From Paracoccus sp. MKU1 (GTDB lineage: Bacteria > Pseudomonadota > Alphaproteobacteria > Rhodobacterales > Rhodobacteraceae), in NCBI RefSeq assembly GCF_001447385.1, contig NZ_LLWQ01000215.1, forward strand, positions 1-64,000: 64,000 bases of DNA. Direction: 5' to 3'. The notes beneath the pieces are model-generated. The model made no database searches and was not told where the DNA came from. It saw only the letters and a program-made list of their open reading frames with translations. A program made the position numbers and the translations under genes. Position 1 is the first letter of the stretch; each line of letters starts with the position of its first letter. This document shows, piece by piece, positions 35,061-43,888 of the stretch.

Positions 35061-35935
35061 TCGCCGACCCGCAGGTGCTGGACTTCGTCGCCCGGACCGA
35101 GGCCGCCTATCCGCCCGAGGCGAACGGCGCCAGCGCCGCCGACAACCGGCGTTTCTACGATGCGATGTGCACCGTCTTTCGCGCCCCGCGCCCGCCCGGC
35201 CTGCCGGTTCAGGATCGCCGCATCGGCGGCGTGCCCTGCCGGATCTACGGCGCGGATACGCCCGTGGCCGTGGTCTATGTGCATGGCGGCGGTTTCGTGG
35301 TCGGCGGGCTCGACAGCCACGACGACGTCTGCGCCGAGATCGCCGACGCCACCGGCTTGCAGGTCGTCGCGGTCGATTACCGGCTGGCGCCCGAGCATCG
35401 CTGGCCGGCGCAGATCCGGGACGTGCAGGCGGTCTGGGACGCGCTGGACCGTCCCGCCGTCATCGCGGGCGACAGCGCGGGCGGGCTGCTGGCGGCGGCG
35501 CTTTGCCTGTCGCGGCGCGGCGCGCGGCAGCCGCTGGGGCAGGTGCTGGTCTATCCCGGCCTCGGCGGCGACGGCAGCGCGCCCTCCTATCGCGACAATG
35601 CCGAGGCGCCCTTGCTGCGGACCGAGGATCTGGCCGGCTATCACGCCGCGCTGCATGGCGAAGGCCCCGTCGATCCGCTGGCGCATCCCTTGCAGGCCGA
35701 CAGCCTGGCCGGGCTGGCGCCGGCATTCGTGGTCACCGCCGATGTCGATCCGCTGCGCGACGACGGGCGCGATTATGTGCGGCGGCTGCGGGCCGAGGGC
35801 GTCGCGGCGCATTGGCGCAACGAGCCGGAACTGCCCCACGGCTATCTGCGCGCCCGCCGCCACAGCGACCGCGCCCGGCGCAGTTTCCAGGCGATCCTGG
35901 TCACGATCCAGCAGTTCGCCGGCCCGCCGCGCTGA
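35057..35935 (+). CDS. Alpha/beta hydrolase, hormone-sensitive-lipase family
   Basis: A 292-residue esterase: oxyanion motif HGGGFVVGG, nucleophile GDSAGG, acid Asp in DVDPLRDDG and His in ELPHGYLRA. No signal peptide. At the end of the carnitine operon it could hydrolyse short-chain O-acylcarnitines after uptake, as the unrelated-in-context HocS does in P. aeruginosa; this is inference. Confidence 0.85.
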   Translation: MIADPQVLDFVARTEAAYPPEANGASAADNRRFYDAMCTVFRAPRPPGLPVQDRRIGGVPCRIYGADTPVAVVYVHGGGFVVGGLDSHDDVCAEIADATGLQVVAVDYRLAPEHRWPAQIRDVQAVWDALDRPAVIAGDSAGGLLAAALCLSRRGARQPLGQVLVYPGLGGDGSAPSYRDNAEAPLLRTEDLAGYHAALHGEGPVDPLAHPLQADSLAGLAPAFVVTADVDPLRDDGRDYVRRLRAEGVAAHWRNEPELPHGYLRARRHSDRARRSFQAILVTIQQFAGPPR

Positions 35936-36010
35936 CGGGCGGTCCGCTGCGGGCTTGACATCCCGCCCCCCGGCACGAAAGCCATAGGGAAAGCCATCGG
36001 GGGGATCGCC

Positions 36011-37024
36011 ATGCAGCGCAAACGGGTCACGCTGGACGAGGTCGCACGGATCGCCGGCGTGTCGCGCGCCACGGTGTCGCTGGTGGTGCGCAAATCGCCC
36101 CTGGTCGCCGATCACACCCGCGAAAAGGTCGAGCAGGTGATGGCCGAGCTGGACTATGTCCGCGACATCGGCGCCGCGCGGCTGCGCAACAACAGCAGCC
36201 GCACCGTGGGGGTGATCGTGCCCAATCTGGTGAACTCGTTCTTCACCGAGTTCCTTGCCGGCGTCGAGCGGGTGATGGGCGAGGACGACCGGGTCGTGCT
36301 GCTGGCCAACAGCCAGGACGATCCCCGGCGCCAGGACGACATCCTGCAACGCTTTCGCGGCCATGGCGTCGATGGCGTGATCCTGTGCCCGGCGGCGGGA
36401 ACCGACCCGGACCTGCCCGGGCGCATGCGCCGCTGGGGCTTGCCGGTGGTGCAGTCGCTGCGCGAGATCGGCCGGGGTGCCACCGATTACGCCGGCGCCG
36501 ATTACATCGACGGGGTGCGGCTGGCCGTGCAGCATCTGGTGCGGCTGGGCCGCCGGCGCATCGCCTTCCTGTCGGTCGGCGCGCGCACCTCGGCGCGCGA
36601 AGAGCGGCTGGCCGGCTTTGCCCGCGCCCTGGCCGAGACCGGCGCCAAGGATGCCGGCATCGTCGAGGCGGACCTGAGCTGGGAGGGCGCGGCGCATTCC
36701 GCCGCCGAGGTGCTGGCGCTGCCAAGCCGCCCCGACGCGGTGCTGTGTTTCAACGACATCCTGGCGGCGGGGCTGATGCGGGGCCTGCGCCGCGCCGGGA
36801 TCGAGCCGGGACGCGACATGGCCGTGATGGGGCTGGACGATCTGCCGCTGGCCGAGCTGACCTATCCGCCGCTGAGCAGCATCGCCATGGACCCCGCCGG
36901 CATCGGCGTCGCCGCCGCGCGCCTGCTGGCCCGGCGGCTGGCCGATCCCGCGGCGCCGCCCGAACGCTCGATCCTGGCGCCGCGGCTGGTGATCCGGGAA
37001 AGCAGCGGCGCGGAGGCGGGTTGA
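36011..37024 (+). CDS. LacI-family regulator
   Basis: 337 residues: HTH VTLDEVARIAGVSRATVSLVVR with hinge, then a sugar-binding-type effector domain (VGVIVPNLVNSFFTEFLAGVE, DAVLCFNDILAAGLMRGL, VMGLDDLPLAE). It directly precedes an amino-acid-type ABC operon and an operator-like palindrome with central CG in the gap is probably its site. A TTGACA at 35955-35960 may be its own -35. Confidence 0.9.
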   Translation: MQRKRVTLDEVARIAGVSRATVSLVVRKSPLVADHTREKVEQVMAELDYVRDIGAARLRNNSSRTVGVIVPNLVNSFFTEFLAGVERVMGEDDRVVLLANSQDDPRRQDDILQRFRGHGVDGVILCPAAGTDPDLPGRMRRWGLPVVQSLREIGRGATDYAGADYIDGVRLAVQHLVRLGRRRIAFLSVGARTSAREERLAGFARALAETGAKDAGIVEADLSWEGAAHSAAEVLALPSRPDAVLCFNDILAAGLMRGLRRAGIEPGRDMAVMGLDDLPLAELTYPPLSSIAMDPAGIGVAAARLLARRLADPAAPPERSILAPRLVIRESSGAEAG

Positions 37025-37058
37025 CTTTTGCGTCCGTTGCATTTAGATCGTTCTAAAT
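37021..37058 (+). promoter_or_regulatory. Promoter and LacI-type operator before the amino-acid ABC operon
   Basis: TTGACT at 37021-37026 overlaps the lacI stop and could be a -35. ATTTAGA-TCGT-TCTAAAT (37041-37058) is an 18-bp palindrome with the central CG usual for LacI-family sites, placed where the -10 would be. Binding there would block the promoter. Confidence 0.55.
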
Positions 37059-37091
37059 CACAGGAATCGACACATCCGCAGGGGAGGGCAG

Positions 37092-37760
37092 ATGTATCAG
37101 TTCAACTTCCAGCCGGTTTTCGGCAATCTCGACCTGCTGCTTTACGGCGCCTGGCTGACGGTGCGGCTGTCGCTGATGGCCATGGTGCTGGGGCTGGTCG
37201 TCTCGGTCCTGGGCGCGGTCGCCAAGACTTCGGGCATCCGGCCGCTGCGCTGGCTGACCGATGTCTATGTCGAGGTGATCCGCAACACGCCGTTCCTGGT
37301 GCAGATCTTTTTCATCTTCTTCGGCCTGCCCGCCGCCGGCATCAGCATGTCGCCCAACACCGCGGCGCTGGTCGCGCTGGTGGTCAATGTCGGCGCCTAT
37401 GGCACCGAGATCATCCGCGCCGGCATCGAATCGATCCCGCGCGGCCAGATCGAGGCGGGACGGGCGCTTGGCCTCAGCCCCGTGCAGATCTTTCGCCATG
37501 TCGTGATGGTCCCGGCGCTGCGCAACATCTATCCCTCGCTGACCAGCCAGTTCATCTATCTGATGCTGACCTCCAGCGTGGTCTCGATCATCTCGGCCAA
37601 CGATCTTGCCTCGGCGGGGGCGGACCTGAACGCCCGCACCTTCGCCAGCTTCGAGATCTACCTAGTGCTGACCATCCTGTATTTCCTGCTGGCGCTTGGC
37701 TTCTCGACCCTGTTCGGCGCCATCCGCCGCGTCTTCTTCACCTATCCCGCGAGCCGCTGA
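37092..37760 (+). CDS. Polar amino acid-type ABC permease
   Basis: A 222-residue HisM/GlnP-family permease: VEVIRNTPFLVQIFFIFFGLP and the EAA loop QIEAGRALGLSPVQIFRHV. GGGGAGG lies upstream of the ATG. Follows the LacI gene after 67 bases. Confidence 0.92.
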   Translation: MYQFNFQPVFGNLDLLLYGAWLTVRLSLMAMVLGLVVSVLGAVAKTSGIRPLRWLTDVYVEVIRNTPFLVQIFFIFFGLPAAGISMSPNTAALVALVVNVGAYGTEIIRAGIESIPRGQIEAGRALGLSPVQIFRHVVMVPALRNIYPSLTSQFIYLMLTSSVVSIISANDLASAGADLNARTFASFEIYLVLTILYFLLALGFSTLFGAIRRVFFTYPASR

Positions 37761-37761
37761 G

Positions 37762-38418
37762 ATGATCCGCGAATTTTCCTCTGCCGACCTGATGTTCATC
37801 GTCTCGGCCGTCCGCTGGACGCTGATCCTGTCCGGCATCGCCTTTCTGGGCGGCGCCCTGGGCGGGCTGGCGGTCGCCCTGGCGCGGACCGCGCAGGGCC
37901 GGCTGCGTCGCCGCATCGCCGCCGGTTTCATCCAGGTCTTCCAGGGCACGCCGCTGCTGATGCAGCTGTTCCTGGTCTATTTCGGCCTGGCCGTCGTCGG
38001 CCTGCCCATCGATCCGCTGCTGGCCGCCGCCGTGGCGCTGACGCTGCATGCCAGCGCCTATCTGGGCGAGATCTGGCGCGGCGCCATCGAGGCCGTGCCG
38101 CCGGGCCAGACCGAGGCGGCGACGGCGCTGTCGCTGTCCTACAAGGACCGGATGCGCCATGTCGTCCTGCCGCAGGCGATGCGGCTGGCGACCGCGCCGA
38201 CCGTGGGCTTCCTGGTGCAGCTGATCAAGGGCACCTCGCTGGCCTCGATCATCGGCTTCACCGAACTGACCCGTGCCGGGCAGATCATCAACAACGCGAC
38301 CTTCAAGCCGTTCCTGGTCTTCGGCACGGTGGCCGCGCTCTATTTCGTCCTGTGCTGGCCCCTGTCGCTTCTGGCCCGGCGCATGGAGGCGCGCATGCGG
38401 CTGGCGGTCACCCGCTAG
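37762..38418 (+). CDS. Polar amino acid-type ABC permease
   Basis: A 218-residue second permease of the HisM/GlnP family (GFIQVFQGTPLLMQLFLVYF, EAATALSLSYKDRMRHV). Start at ATG 37762, one base after the previous stop; the extra upstream open frame lies inside the first permease gene. Confidence 0.92.
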   Translation: MIREFSSADLMFIVSAVRWTLILSGIAFLGGALGGLAVALARTAQGRLRRRIAAGFIQVFQGTPLLMQLFLVYFGLAVVGLPIDPLLAAAVALTLHASAYLGEIWRGAIEAVPPGQTEAATALSLSYKDRMRHVVLPQAMRLATAPTVGFLVQLIKGTSLASIIGFTELTRAGQIINNATFKPFLVFGTVAALYFVLCWPLSLLARRMEARMRLAVTR

Positions 38419-38454
38419 AGCCCCGCAGGCAATGAGTTCACGGAGGAGGAAACC

Positions 38455-39252
38455 ATGAAACTGAACCGTCGCATCTTTACCGCCCTGGCTGCCGGCGCAC
38501 TGGCCATGGGCCTGGCCCTGCCCGCAAGCGCCGCCGACCTTGACGCGATCAAGAATGCCGGCACCGTCAGGGTGGGCATGCTGGTCGATTTCCCGCCCTT
38601 CGGCATCCAGGACGCCTCGGGCAAGCCCGACGGCTATGATGCCGACGTGGCCAAGGCGCTTGGCGAATTCCTGGGCGTGCAGGCGCAGATCGTCCCGGTC
38701 ACCGGGCCGAACCGCATCCCCTATCTGCTTTCGGGGCAGGTGGATGTGCTGGTCGCCTCGCTGGGCATCACCGAGGAGCGGGCGGAGAAGGTCGATTTCT
38801 CGAAACCCTATGCCGGGATCAGCATCGCCGTCTATGGCGACAGCGGGCTGGAGATCGCCGCGCCCGAGGCGCTGGCGGGCCAGTCCCTTGCCGTCGCCCG
38901 CGCCTCGACCCAGGACACCGGCGTCAGCGCGGTTGCGCCGCAGGGCACCGACATCCGCCGCTTCGACGACGACGCCAGCGCGGTGCAGGCGCTGATGTCG
39001 GGGCAGGTCAGGCTGATCGGGCTGTCGAACGTGGTGTTCTCGCAGGTCTCGACCGTCGCGGGCGACCGTTTCGACAAGAAGTTCGACCTGTCGAGCCAGG
39101 TGCAGGGCATCGCCGTCGCGCCGGGGTCGGATGCGCTGCTGGACCAGGTCAATGCCTTCGTGGATCAGGCGAAATCCGACGGCACGCTGGACCAGATCCA
39201 TCAGAAATGGCTGGGCGAGCCGCTGCCCGATTTCGTCAAGAACGCCCAGTGA
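38455..39252 (+). CDS. Family 3 ABC solute-binding protein
   Basis: 265 residues with a Sec signal ([18 protein letters not shown]) and the family 3 core ([45 protein letters not shown]). Family 3 proteins bind amino acids, opines and related compounds. The Arg that normally holds the alpha-carboxylate appears to be at the end of the PVTGPNR stretch. Ligand unknown; sugar-type enzymes follow. Confidence 0.92.
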   Translation: MKLNRRIFTALAAGALAMGLALPASAADLDAIKNAGTVRVGMLVDFPPFGIQDASGKPDGYDADVAKALGEFLGVQAQIVPVTGPNRIPYLLSGQVDVLVASLGITEERAEKVDFSKPYAGISIAVYGDSGLEIAAPEALAGQSLAVARASTQDTGVSAVAPQGTDIRRFDDDASAVQALMSGQVRLIGLSNVVFSQVSTVAGDRFDKKFDLSSQVQGIAVAPGSDALLDQVNAFVDQAKSDGTLDQIHQKWLGEPLPDFVKNAQ

Positions 39253-39304
39253 CGCGCGCCGCGCGGCCGGGTCCCGGCCGCGTGCCATCCCAGGGGAAAC
39301 CGAC

Positions 39305-40039
39305 ATGACCGAACATGCCATCATCATGCGTGCCGTGAACAAGTATTACGGCGCCTATCATGCGCTGGTCGATATCGACCTGACCGTGACGCGGGGCGAG
39401 CGCATCGTCATTTGCGGGCCCTCGGGCTCGGGCAAATCGACGCTGATCCGCACCATCAACCAGCTGGAGCCCATCGAATCCGGCACCATCATCGTCGATG
39501 GGGTGGAACTGACCGCCGGCGGCGAGAACGTGGCCCGGGTGCGGCAGGATGTCGGCATGGTCTTCCAATCCTTCAACCTGTTCCCGCACATGACCGTGCT
39601 GGAGAACTGCGTCCTCGCGCCGATGAAGACCCGCAAGATCCCGCGCGCCGAGGCCGAGGCGACGGCCCGCAAATACCTGGAGCGGGTGCGCATTCCCGAA
39701 CAGGCCGACAAATATCCGGCCCAACTTTCCGGCGGCCAGCAGCAGCGCGTCGCCATCGCCCGCGCGCTGTGCATGAAGCCGCGCATCATGCTGTTCGACG
39801 AGCCGACCTCGGCACTGGATCCGGAAATGGTCAAGGAAGTGCTGGACACCATGATCGACCTCGCGCGCGAGGGGATGACCATGCTTTGCGTCACGCATGA
39901 GATGGACTTTGCCCGCGCCGTGGCCGACCGGGTGATCTTCATGGACAAGGGCGTGATCGTCGAGGAGAACGCGCCCGACCAGTTCTTCGGCAATCCCCAG
40001 AATGAGCGGTTGCAGAACTTCCTGGGCCAGATCGCATGA
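39305..40039 (+). CDS. Polar amino acid-type ABC ATPase (GlnQ-like)
   Basis: 244 residues from ATG 39305. Walker [11 protein letters not shown]-loop [13 protein letters not shown], signature [15 protein letters not shown], Walker [17 protein letters not shown]. It overlaps the following dehydrogenase gene by 4 bases, coupling transport to catabolism. Confidence 0.94.
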   Translation: MTEHAIIMRAVNKYYGAYHALVDIDLTVTRGERIVICGPSGSGKSTLIRTINQLEPIESGTIIVDGVELTAGGENVARVRQDVGMVFQSFNLFPHMTVLENCVLAPMKTRKIPRAEAEATARKYLERVRIPEQADKYPAQLSGGQQQRVAIARALCMKPRIMLFDEPTSALDPEMVKEVLDTMIDLAREGMTMLCVTHEMDFARAVADRVIFMDKGVIVEENAPDQFFGNPQNERLQNFLGQIA

Positions 40040-40956
40040 CCCGCCCGCGCATCCTGGCCCTGGCCGAGCTGAAGCCGCAGGACATGGCCGACCGGCTTGC
40101 CGCCGACTATCGGGTGATCCGCGACATCGGCGATGCGGCGGATGTCGAGGTGGTGCTGACCGCTGGCAATATCGGGCTGTCGGGCGCGCAGATGGCGCGG
40201 CTGCCGGCGCTGCGGCTGATCGCGGTGAACGGCGTCGGCGTCGATGCCGTCGATCTGGCCGAGGCGCGGCGTCGCGGCATCGCCGTCACCACCACCCCCG
40301 ACGTGCTGTCCCTGGCCGTGGCCGAGATGGCGCTTGGCCTGGCGCTGGCCGCCGGCCGCCGCATCGCCGAGGGCGACCGTTTCGTGCGCGCCGGCGGCTG
40401 GTCCTCGGGCGGCAAGCTGGGCCTTGGCCTGTCGGTGCTGGAGCGGCGGGCCGGCATTCTGGGCTATGGCCGCATCGGGCGCCGGCTGGCCGACCTGCTG
40501 CGCGGCATGGGGATGGAGGTGCTCTACACCGCCCGGCACGAAAGGCCGGACAGCCCGGACGGCTTCCGCCCCGACGCGCTGGCGCTGGCGCGGGATTGCG
40601 CGCTGCTTTTCGTCACCGCGGCGGGCGGCGAGGATACGCGCGGCCTGGTCGATGCCGAGGTGCTGGCGGCGCTCGGCTCCGATGGCATTCTGGTCAATGT
40701 CGCGCGCGGCCCGGTGGTCGATGCCGGGGCGCTGGCCGCGGCGCTCGATGCGGGCGCCATCGCCGGGGCGGGGCTCGACGTCTTCGACGATGAGCCGAAC
40801 GTGCCGCAGGCGCTGCTGGATGCGCCGAATTGCGTGCTGACCCCGCATATCGGCTCGGCCACGGCCGAGGCGCGGCGCGCGATGGCGCAACTGGTGCTGG
40901 ACAATATCGCCGCCCATTTCGCCGGCCGGCCGCTGCCCACCCCTTACGAGGCCTAG
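40036..40956 (+). CDS. D-2-hydroxyacid dehydrogenase family protein
   Basis: A 306-residue NAD(P)-dependent enzyme: [19 protein letters not shown] nucleotide loop, catalytic Arg in NVARGPVVD, Glu in DVFDDEP and His in TPHIGSAT. The closest named reactions are hydroxypyruvate/glyoxylate or 2-ketogluconate reduction. In this operon it may reduce or oxidise a 2-keto acid next to the sugar-acid kinase. Confidence 0.88.
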   Translation: MTRPRILALAELKPQDMADRLAADYRVIRDIGDAADVEVVLTAGNIGLSGAQMARLPALRLIAVNGVGVDAVDLAEARRRGIAVTTTPDVLSLAVAEMALGLALAAGRRIAEGDRFVRAGGWSSGGKLGLGLSVLERRAGILGYGRIGRRLADLLRGMGMEVLYTARHERPDSPDGFRPDALALARDCALLFVTAAGGEDTRGLVDAEVLAALGSDGILVNVARGPVVDAGALAAALDAGAIAGAGLDVFDDEPNVPQALLDAPNCVLTPHIGSATAEARRAMAQLVLDNIAAHFAGRPLPTPYEA

Positions 40957-40957
40957 C

Positions 40958-41893
40958 ATGCGCTACCTTTGCATCGGTGAGCCGCTGGTCGAGTTCACCG
41001 CGCGCCGCGATGCGCCCTCGACCTTCGACCGGCGCGCGGGCGGCGACACGCTGAACAGCGCCATCTATCTGGCGCGGCTCTTGCCGGCCGGCTCGGTCGG
41101 CTATCTGTCGCAACTCGGCGACGACGCGATGAGCCGCTGGCTGCGCGGTGTCATGGCCGAGGAGGGCGTGGCCGACCTTTGCGGCACCGAGCCGGGCGGC
41201 CGCCCCGGGCTCAGCTTCATCTCGACCGACATGCGGGGCGAGCGCAGCTTTCTCTACTGGCGCGAGCAGGCGCCGGCGCGGCGCATGTTCCAGAACGGCG
41301 ACGAGGCGCTGCGTGCCGTGGCCGAGGCGGGGACGGTGCTGTTGTCCGGCGTCACGCTGGCGATCCTGCTGCCCGAAAGCCGCGAACGGCTGTTGGCGGC
41401 GCTGGAACGGCGATTGGCGGCGGGGGGCCGGATCGTGCTGGACACGAATTACCGCCCCGCCCTTTGGCCCGATGCCGCTGTTGCGCGCCAGGTGATCGCC
41501 CGCGCGGCGGCGCTGGCGACACTGATCCTGCCCTCGCTGGACGATCTGGCCGGCTGCTTTGGCGTCGCGGACCCGGCCGGGGCGATGGCGTTGCTGGCCG
41601 GGCTGGGCGGAGCCGAGATCGTGCTGACCACCGGAGGGGACGAGGTGCTGCACCGCGCGCCCGGCCGCACCCGGATCGAGACCCATCCGCTGTCGCCGAA
41701 GATCGCCGCGCTCGATACCACCGGCGCCGGCGACAGTTTCAACGCCGGCTGGCTGGCCGCCCGCGATGCCGGCCTGCCGCCGGCCGAAGCCGTGGCCCTT
41801 GCCGCCCGCCTGGCCTCGGTCGTCGTCGCCCATCCCGGCGCGGTCATCCCACGCAGCGCCATGCCTGACCTGGGCCTGAAGGTGGCGACATGA
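40958..41893 (+). CDS. PfkB-family sugar kinase (KDG kinase-like)
   Basis: A 311-residue kinase with GGDTLNSAIYLARLLP and DTTGAGDSFNAGW. It resembles 2-keto-3-deoxygluconate kinase and is a clear paralogue of the kdgK at 14785-15702, yet sits with a different importer and regulator. A 2-keto-3-deoxy sugar acid is the likely substrate. Starts one base after the previous stop. Confidence 0.87.
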   Translation: MRYLCIGEPLVEFTARRDAPSTFDRRAGGDTLNSAIYLARLLPAGSVGYLSQLGDDAMSRWLRGVMAEEGVADLCGTEPGGRPGLSFISTDMRGERSFLYWREQAPARRMFQNGDEALRAVAEAGTVLLSGVTLAILLPESRERLLAALERRLAAGGRIVLDTNYRPALWPDAAVARQVIARAAALATLILPSLDDLAGCFGVADPAGAMALLAGLGGAEIVLTTGGDEVLHRAPGRTRIETHPLSPKIAALDTTGAGDSFNAGWLAARDAGLPPAEAVALAARLASVVVAHPGAVIPRSAMPDLGLKVAT

Positions 41894-42630
41894 GCGCCGC
41901 ATTCGATCCCGAGGCCGTCGCCCGTGCCCTGCTGGCGGCCCATGGGGGCGCGCCGCGCCTGCCTGGCCTGACCCCGCCGCCGCCCGATCCCGACGCGGCC
42001 TATGCGGTGCAAGCGGCGGTGATCCGGTGCCTTGGTGGCGGTGCGTGGAAAATGGCGCTGCTGGCCGGCCGCGACCGCCATGCCGGCGCCCTGCCGGGGC
42101 AGGGGGTCGTCCGTTCGGGCACCCTTCTGCCGCGCTTGCCGGCCGATGCCCGTATCGAGGTCGAGACCGCCCTGATCCTTGGCGCGGACCTGCCCGCCGC
42201 TGCGACAGCCGCCGCTGCGATGGATGCCATCGCCGAGGTGCGGCTGGCCTTCGAGCTGGTCGCCCCGCGCCTTGCCGACCGCAACACGGTGAGCCCGCTG
42301 GAACTGATGGCCGACGGCTTCGGCTCGGCCGGGATCGTGCTGGGCGACGTATTGCCCGGCTGGCGCGACGGCATGGCCGGCCGGCTGGGGATCGACCTCT
42401 GGCTGGACGACCGGCCCGTCGCCGCCCCGGAAGCCGCGGCGAGTCTGGCCGAGGCGGTGGATTTCCTGTCCTGGCTGGCCGGTCACGCGGCGGCGCAGGG
42501 CCTGCCGCTGCGCCGGGGCGATGTCGTCATCACCGGCGCGCGGATCGGCCCCTTGCCGCTGGACGGCGCCCGCAGCGCCCATGCCCGGGTCGGCCCGGCC
42601 GAGGTCGCGGCCCGTTTCGCACGGCCCTGA
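41890..42630 (+). CDS. FAH-fold hydratase, 2-keto-4-pentenoate hydratase-like
   Basis: A 246-residue protein of the MhpD/2-oxopent-4-enoate hydratase group: YAVQAAVIRC, WKMALLAGRD, the metal-binding pattern IEVETALILG and AEVRLAFELVAPRL, and VVITGARIGPLPL. Such enzymes add water to 2-keto-4-enoates. It is odd after a sugar kinase; it may act as a dehydratase/hydratase on a 2-keto sugar acid. It meets the convergent 3-hydroxyacyl-CoA dehydrogenase gene after one base. Confidence 0.78.
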   Translation: MSAAFDPEAVARALLAAHGGAPRLPGLTPPPPDPDAAYAVQAAVIRCLGGGAWKMALLAGRDRHAGALPGQGVVRSGTLLPRLPADARIEVETALILGADLPAAATAAAAMDAIAEVRLAFELVAPRLADRNTVSPLELMADGFGSAGIVLGDVLPGWRDGMAGRLGIDLWLDDRPVAAPEAAASLAEAVDFLSWLAGHAAAQGLPLRRGDVVITGARIGPLPLDGARSAHARVGPAEVAARFARP

Positions 42631-42631
42631 A

Positions 42632-43747
42632 TCAGCGCGTCAGCACCGGCGCGGGCCGATAGCGCCGGCGCAGATGGGCCGGCGCGTGGGCAGCAAGCCG
42701 CTCCAGCCGGGCCAGCACCCGCTCATGCCCCTGCGCGGCCAGGATTTCGAACGGGCCGCGCGGGAAATTCAGGCCCAGCTTCAGCGCCGTGTCGATGCCT
42801 TGCTGCGTCGTGCCGCCCTCGGCCAGCAGCCAGCCGGCCTCGTTGACCAGCGCCGCCTCGATGCGCAGGGCGATGGCCTTGGCGTCCTCGGGGGCGGAGC
42901 CGGGTTCGTCCGGGTAAAGAAAGCCCCGGCCGGTCTTGCGCCCCAGATCGCCCGAGGCGACCTGCCGCCGCAGCGCATCGAAGACGTGATAGCGCGGGTG
43001 GCCCTCCATGGCCGCGGCAAGGCTTTCGGTGGCCGCCAGGTTGATGTCGGCGCCCACCAGGTCGATCAACCCGAAGGGGCCCAGGGGGTAGCCCGCCGCC
43101 AGCATCGCCGCGTCGATCTCGGCCGCGCTGCGGCCTTCCTCCAGCAGCGCCAGCGCCTCGCCGTAAAAGGGCCGGGCACAGCGGTTGACGATGAAGCCGG
43201 GCCGGTCGGGGCATGGGATCACGGTCTTGCCGGCGGCCTCGGTCAGACGCCGGGCGCGGTCCAGCGCCGCCGTGCCGGTTCCGGGATGGGCCACCAGCTC
43301 GACCAGCTTCATCACCGGCGCCGGGTTGAAGAAATGCAGGCCCAGCAGGCGCTCGGGGCGCGCCAGCCCCTCGGCCATGGCAGCCACCGACAGCGACGAG
43401 GTATTGCTGGCCAGCACCGCATCGGGCGCCACAACGGCCTCCAGCGCCGCGAACAGGGCGCGCTTGACCGGCATCCGCTCGACCACCGCCTCGAGGGCCA
43501 AGTCGGCGGCGCCCATGGCCTCGGCGTCCTCGACGACGGTGATGCGGGCCAGGGTCGCGTCCAGATCGGCCTGCGCCAGCTTGCCGGCCTGGACACGCGG
43601 CGCAAGGCCGGCGCGCAGCCGCTCCAGCGCCGTTTTCCGCGCGTCCGCCGCGGCATCGGTCGCCAGCACGGCAAAGCCGGCGGCGGCATAGGTCTGGGCG
43701 ATGCCCAGGCCCATCGTGCCCAGGCCGATGACGGCGATGGTGGTCAT
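42632..43747 (-). CDS. 3-hydroxyacyl-CoA dehydrogenase
   Basis: 371 residues from the ATG at 43747 (MTTIAVIGLGTMGLGIAQ), with the NAD loop GLGTMGLG, catalytic His in LGLHFFNPAPVMKLVE and two copies of the helical C-terminal domain, the second shortened. Divergent from the aromatic monooxygenase operon and probably part of the same pathway: oxidation of a 3-hydroxyacyl-CoA after ring reduction and opening. Confidence 0.88.
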   Translation of the reverse strand: MTTIAVIGLGTMGLGIAQTYAAAGFAVLATDAAADARKTALERLRAGLAPRVQAGKLAQADLDATLARITVVEDAEAMGAADLALEAVVERMPVKRALFAALEAVVAPDAVLASNTSSLSVAAMAEGLARPERLLGLHFFNPAPVMKLVELVAHPGTGTAALDRARRLTEAAGKTVIPCPDRPGFIVNRCARPFYGEALALLEEGRSAAEIDAAMLAAGYPLGPFGLIDLVGADINLAATESLAAAMEGHPRYHVFDALRRQVASGDLGRKTGRGFLYPDEPGSAPEDAKAIALRIEAALVNEAGWLLAEGGTTQQGIDTALKLGLNFPRGPFEILAAQGHERVLARLERLAAHAPAHLRRRYRPAPVLTR

Positions 43748-43799
43748 GTCGGTATCTCCGCGCTGCATCCCATACGTATCATGCCATCAGCGAAAATCA

Positions 43800-43840
43800 T
43801 TTCAAGCTTGAAACTTTAAACTTGAAACGAATCCGATTCG
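43800..43840. promoter_or_regulatory. Two palindromes in the divergent promoter of the aromatic locus
   Basis: TTTCAAGCTTGAAA (43800-43813) is a perfect 14-bp palindrome; CTTGAAAC recurs at 43807 and 43821. CGAATC-C-GATTCG (43828-43840) is a second perfect palindrome. TTCAAG/CTTGAA arms are common in MarR-family operators, and a MarR gene lies in the operon (46908-47345). The region can control both 42632-43747 and 43889 onward. Confidence 0.6.
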
Positions 43841-43888
43841 CTGGCAGGTTTTCCGCAAGGGGCCGGAAAGGCGCAGGGGAGGCGAGCG

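Noticed and set aside
14785..41893. Recent duplication of the two KDG-kinase-like genes (14785-15702 and 40958-41893)
   Set aside because: They share family motifs but differ throughout and have different neighbours, so they are old paralogues.
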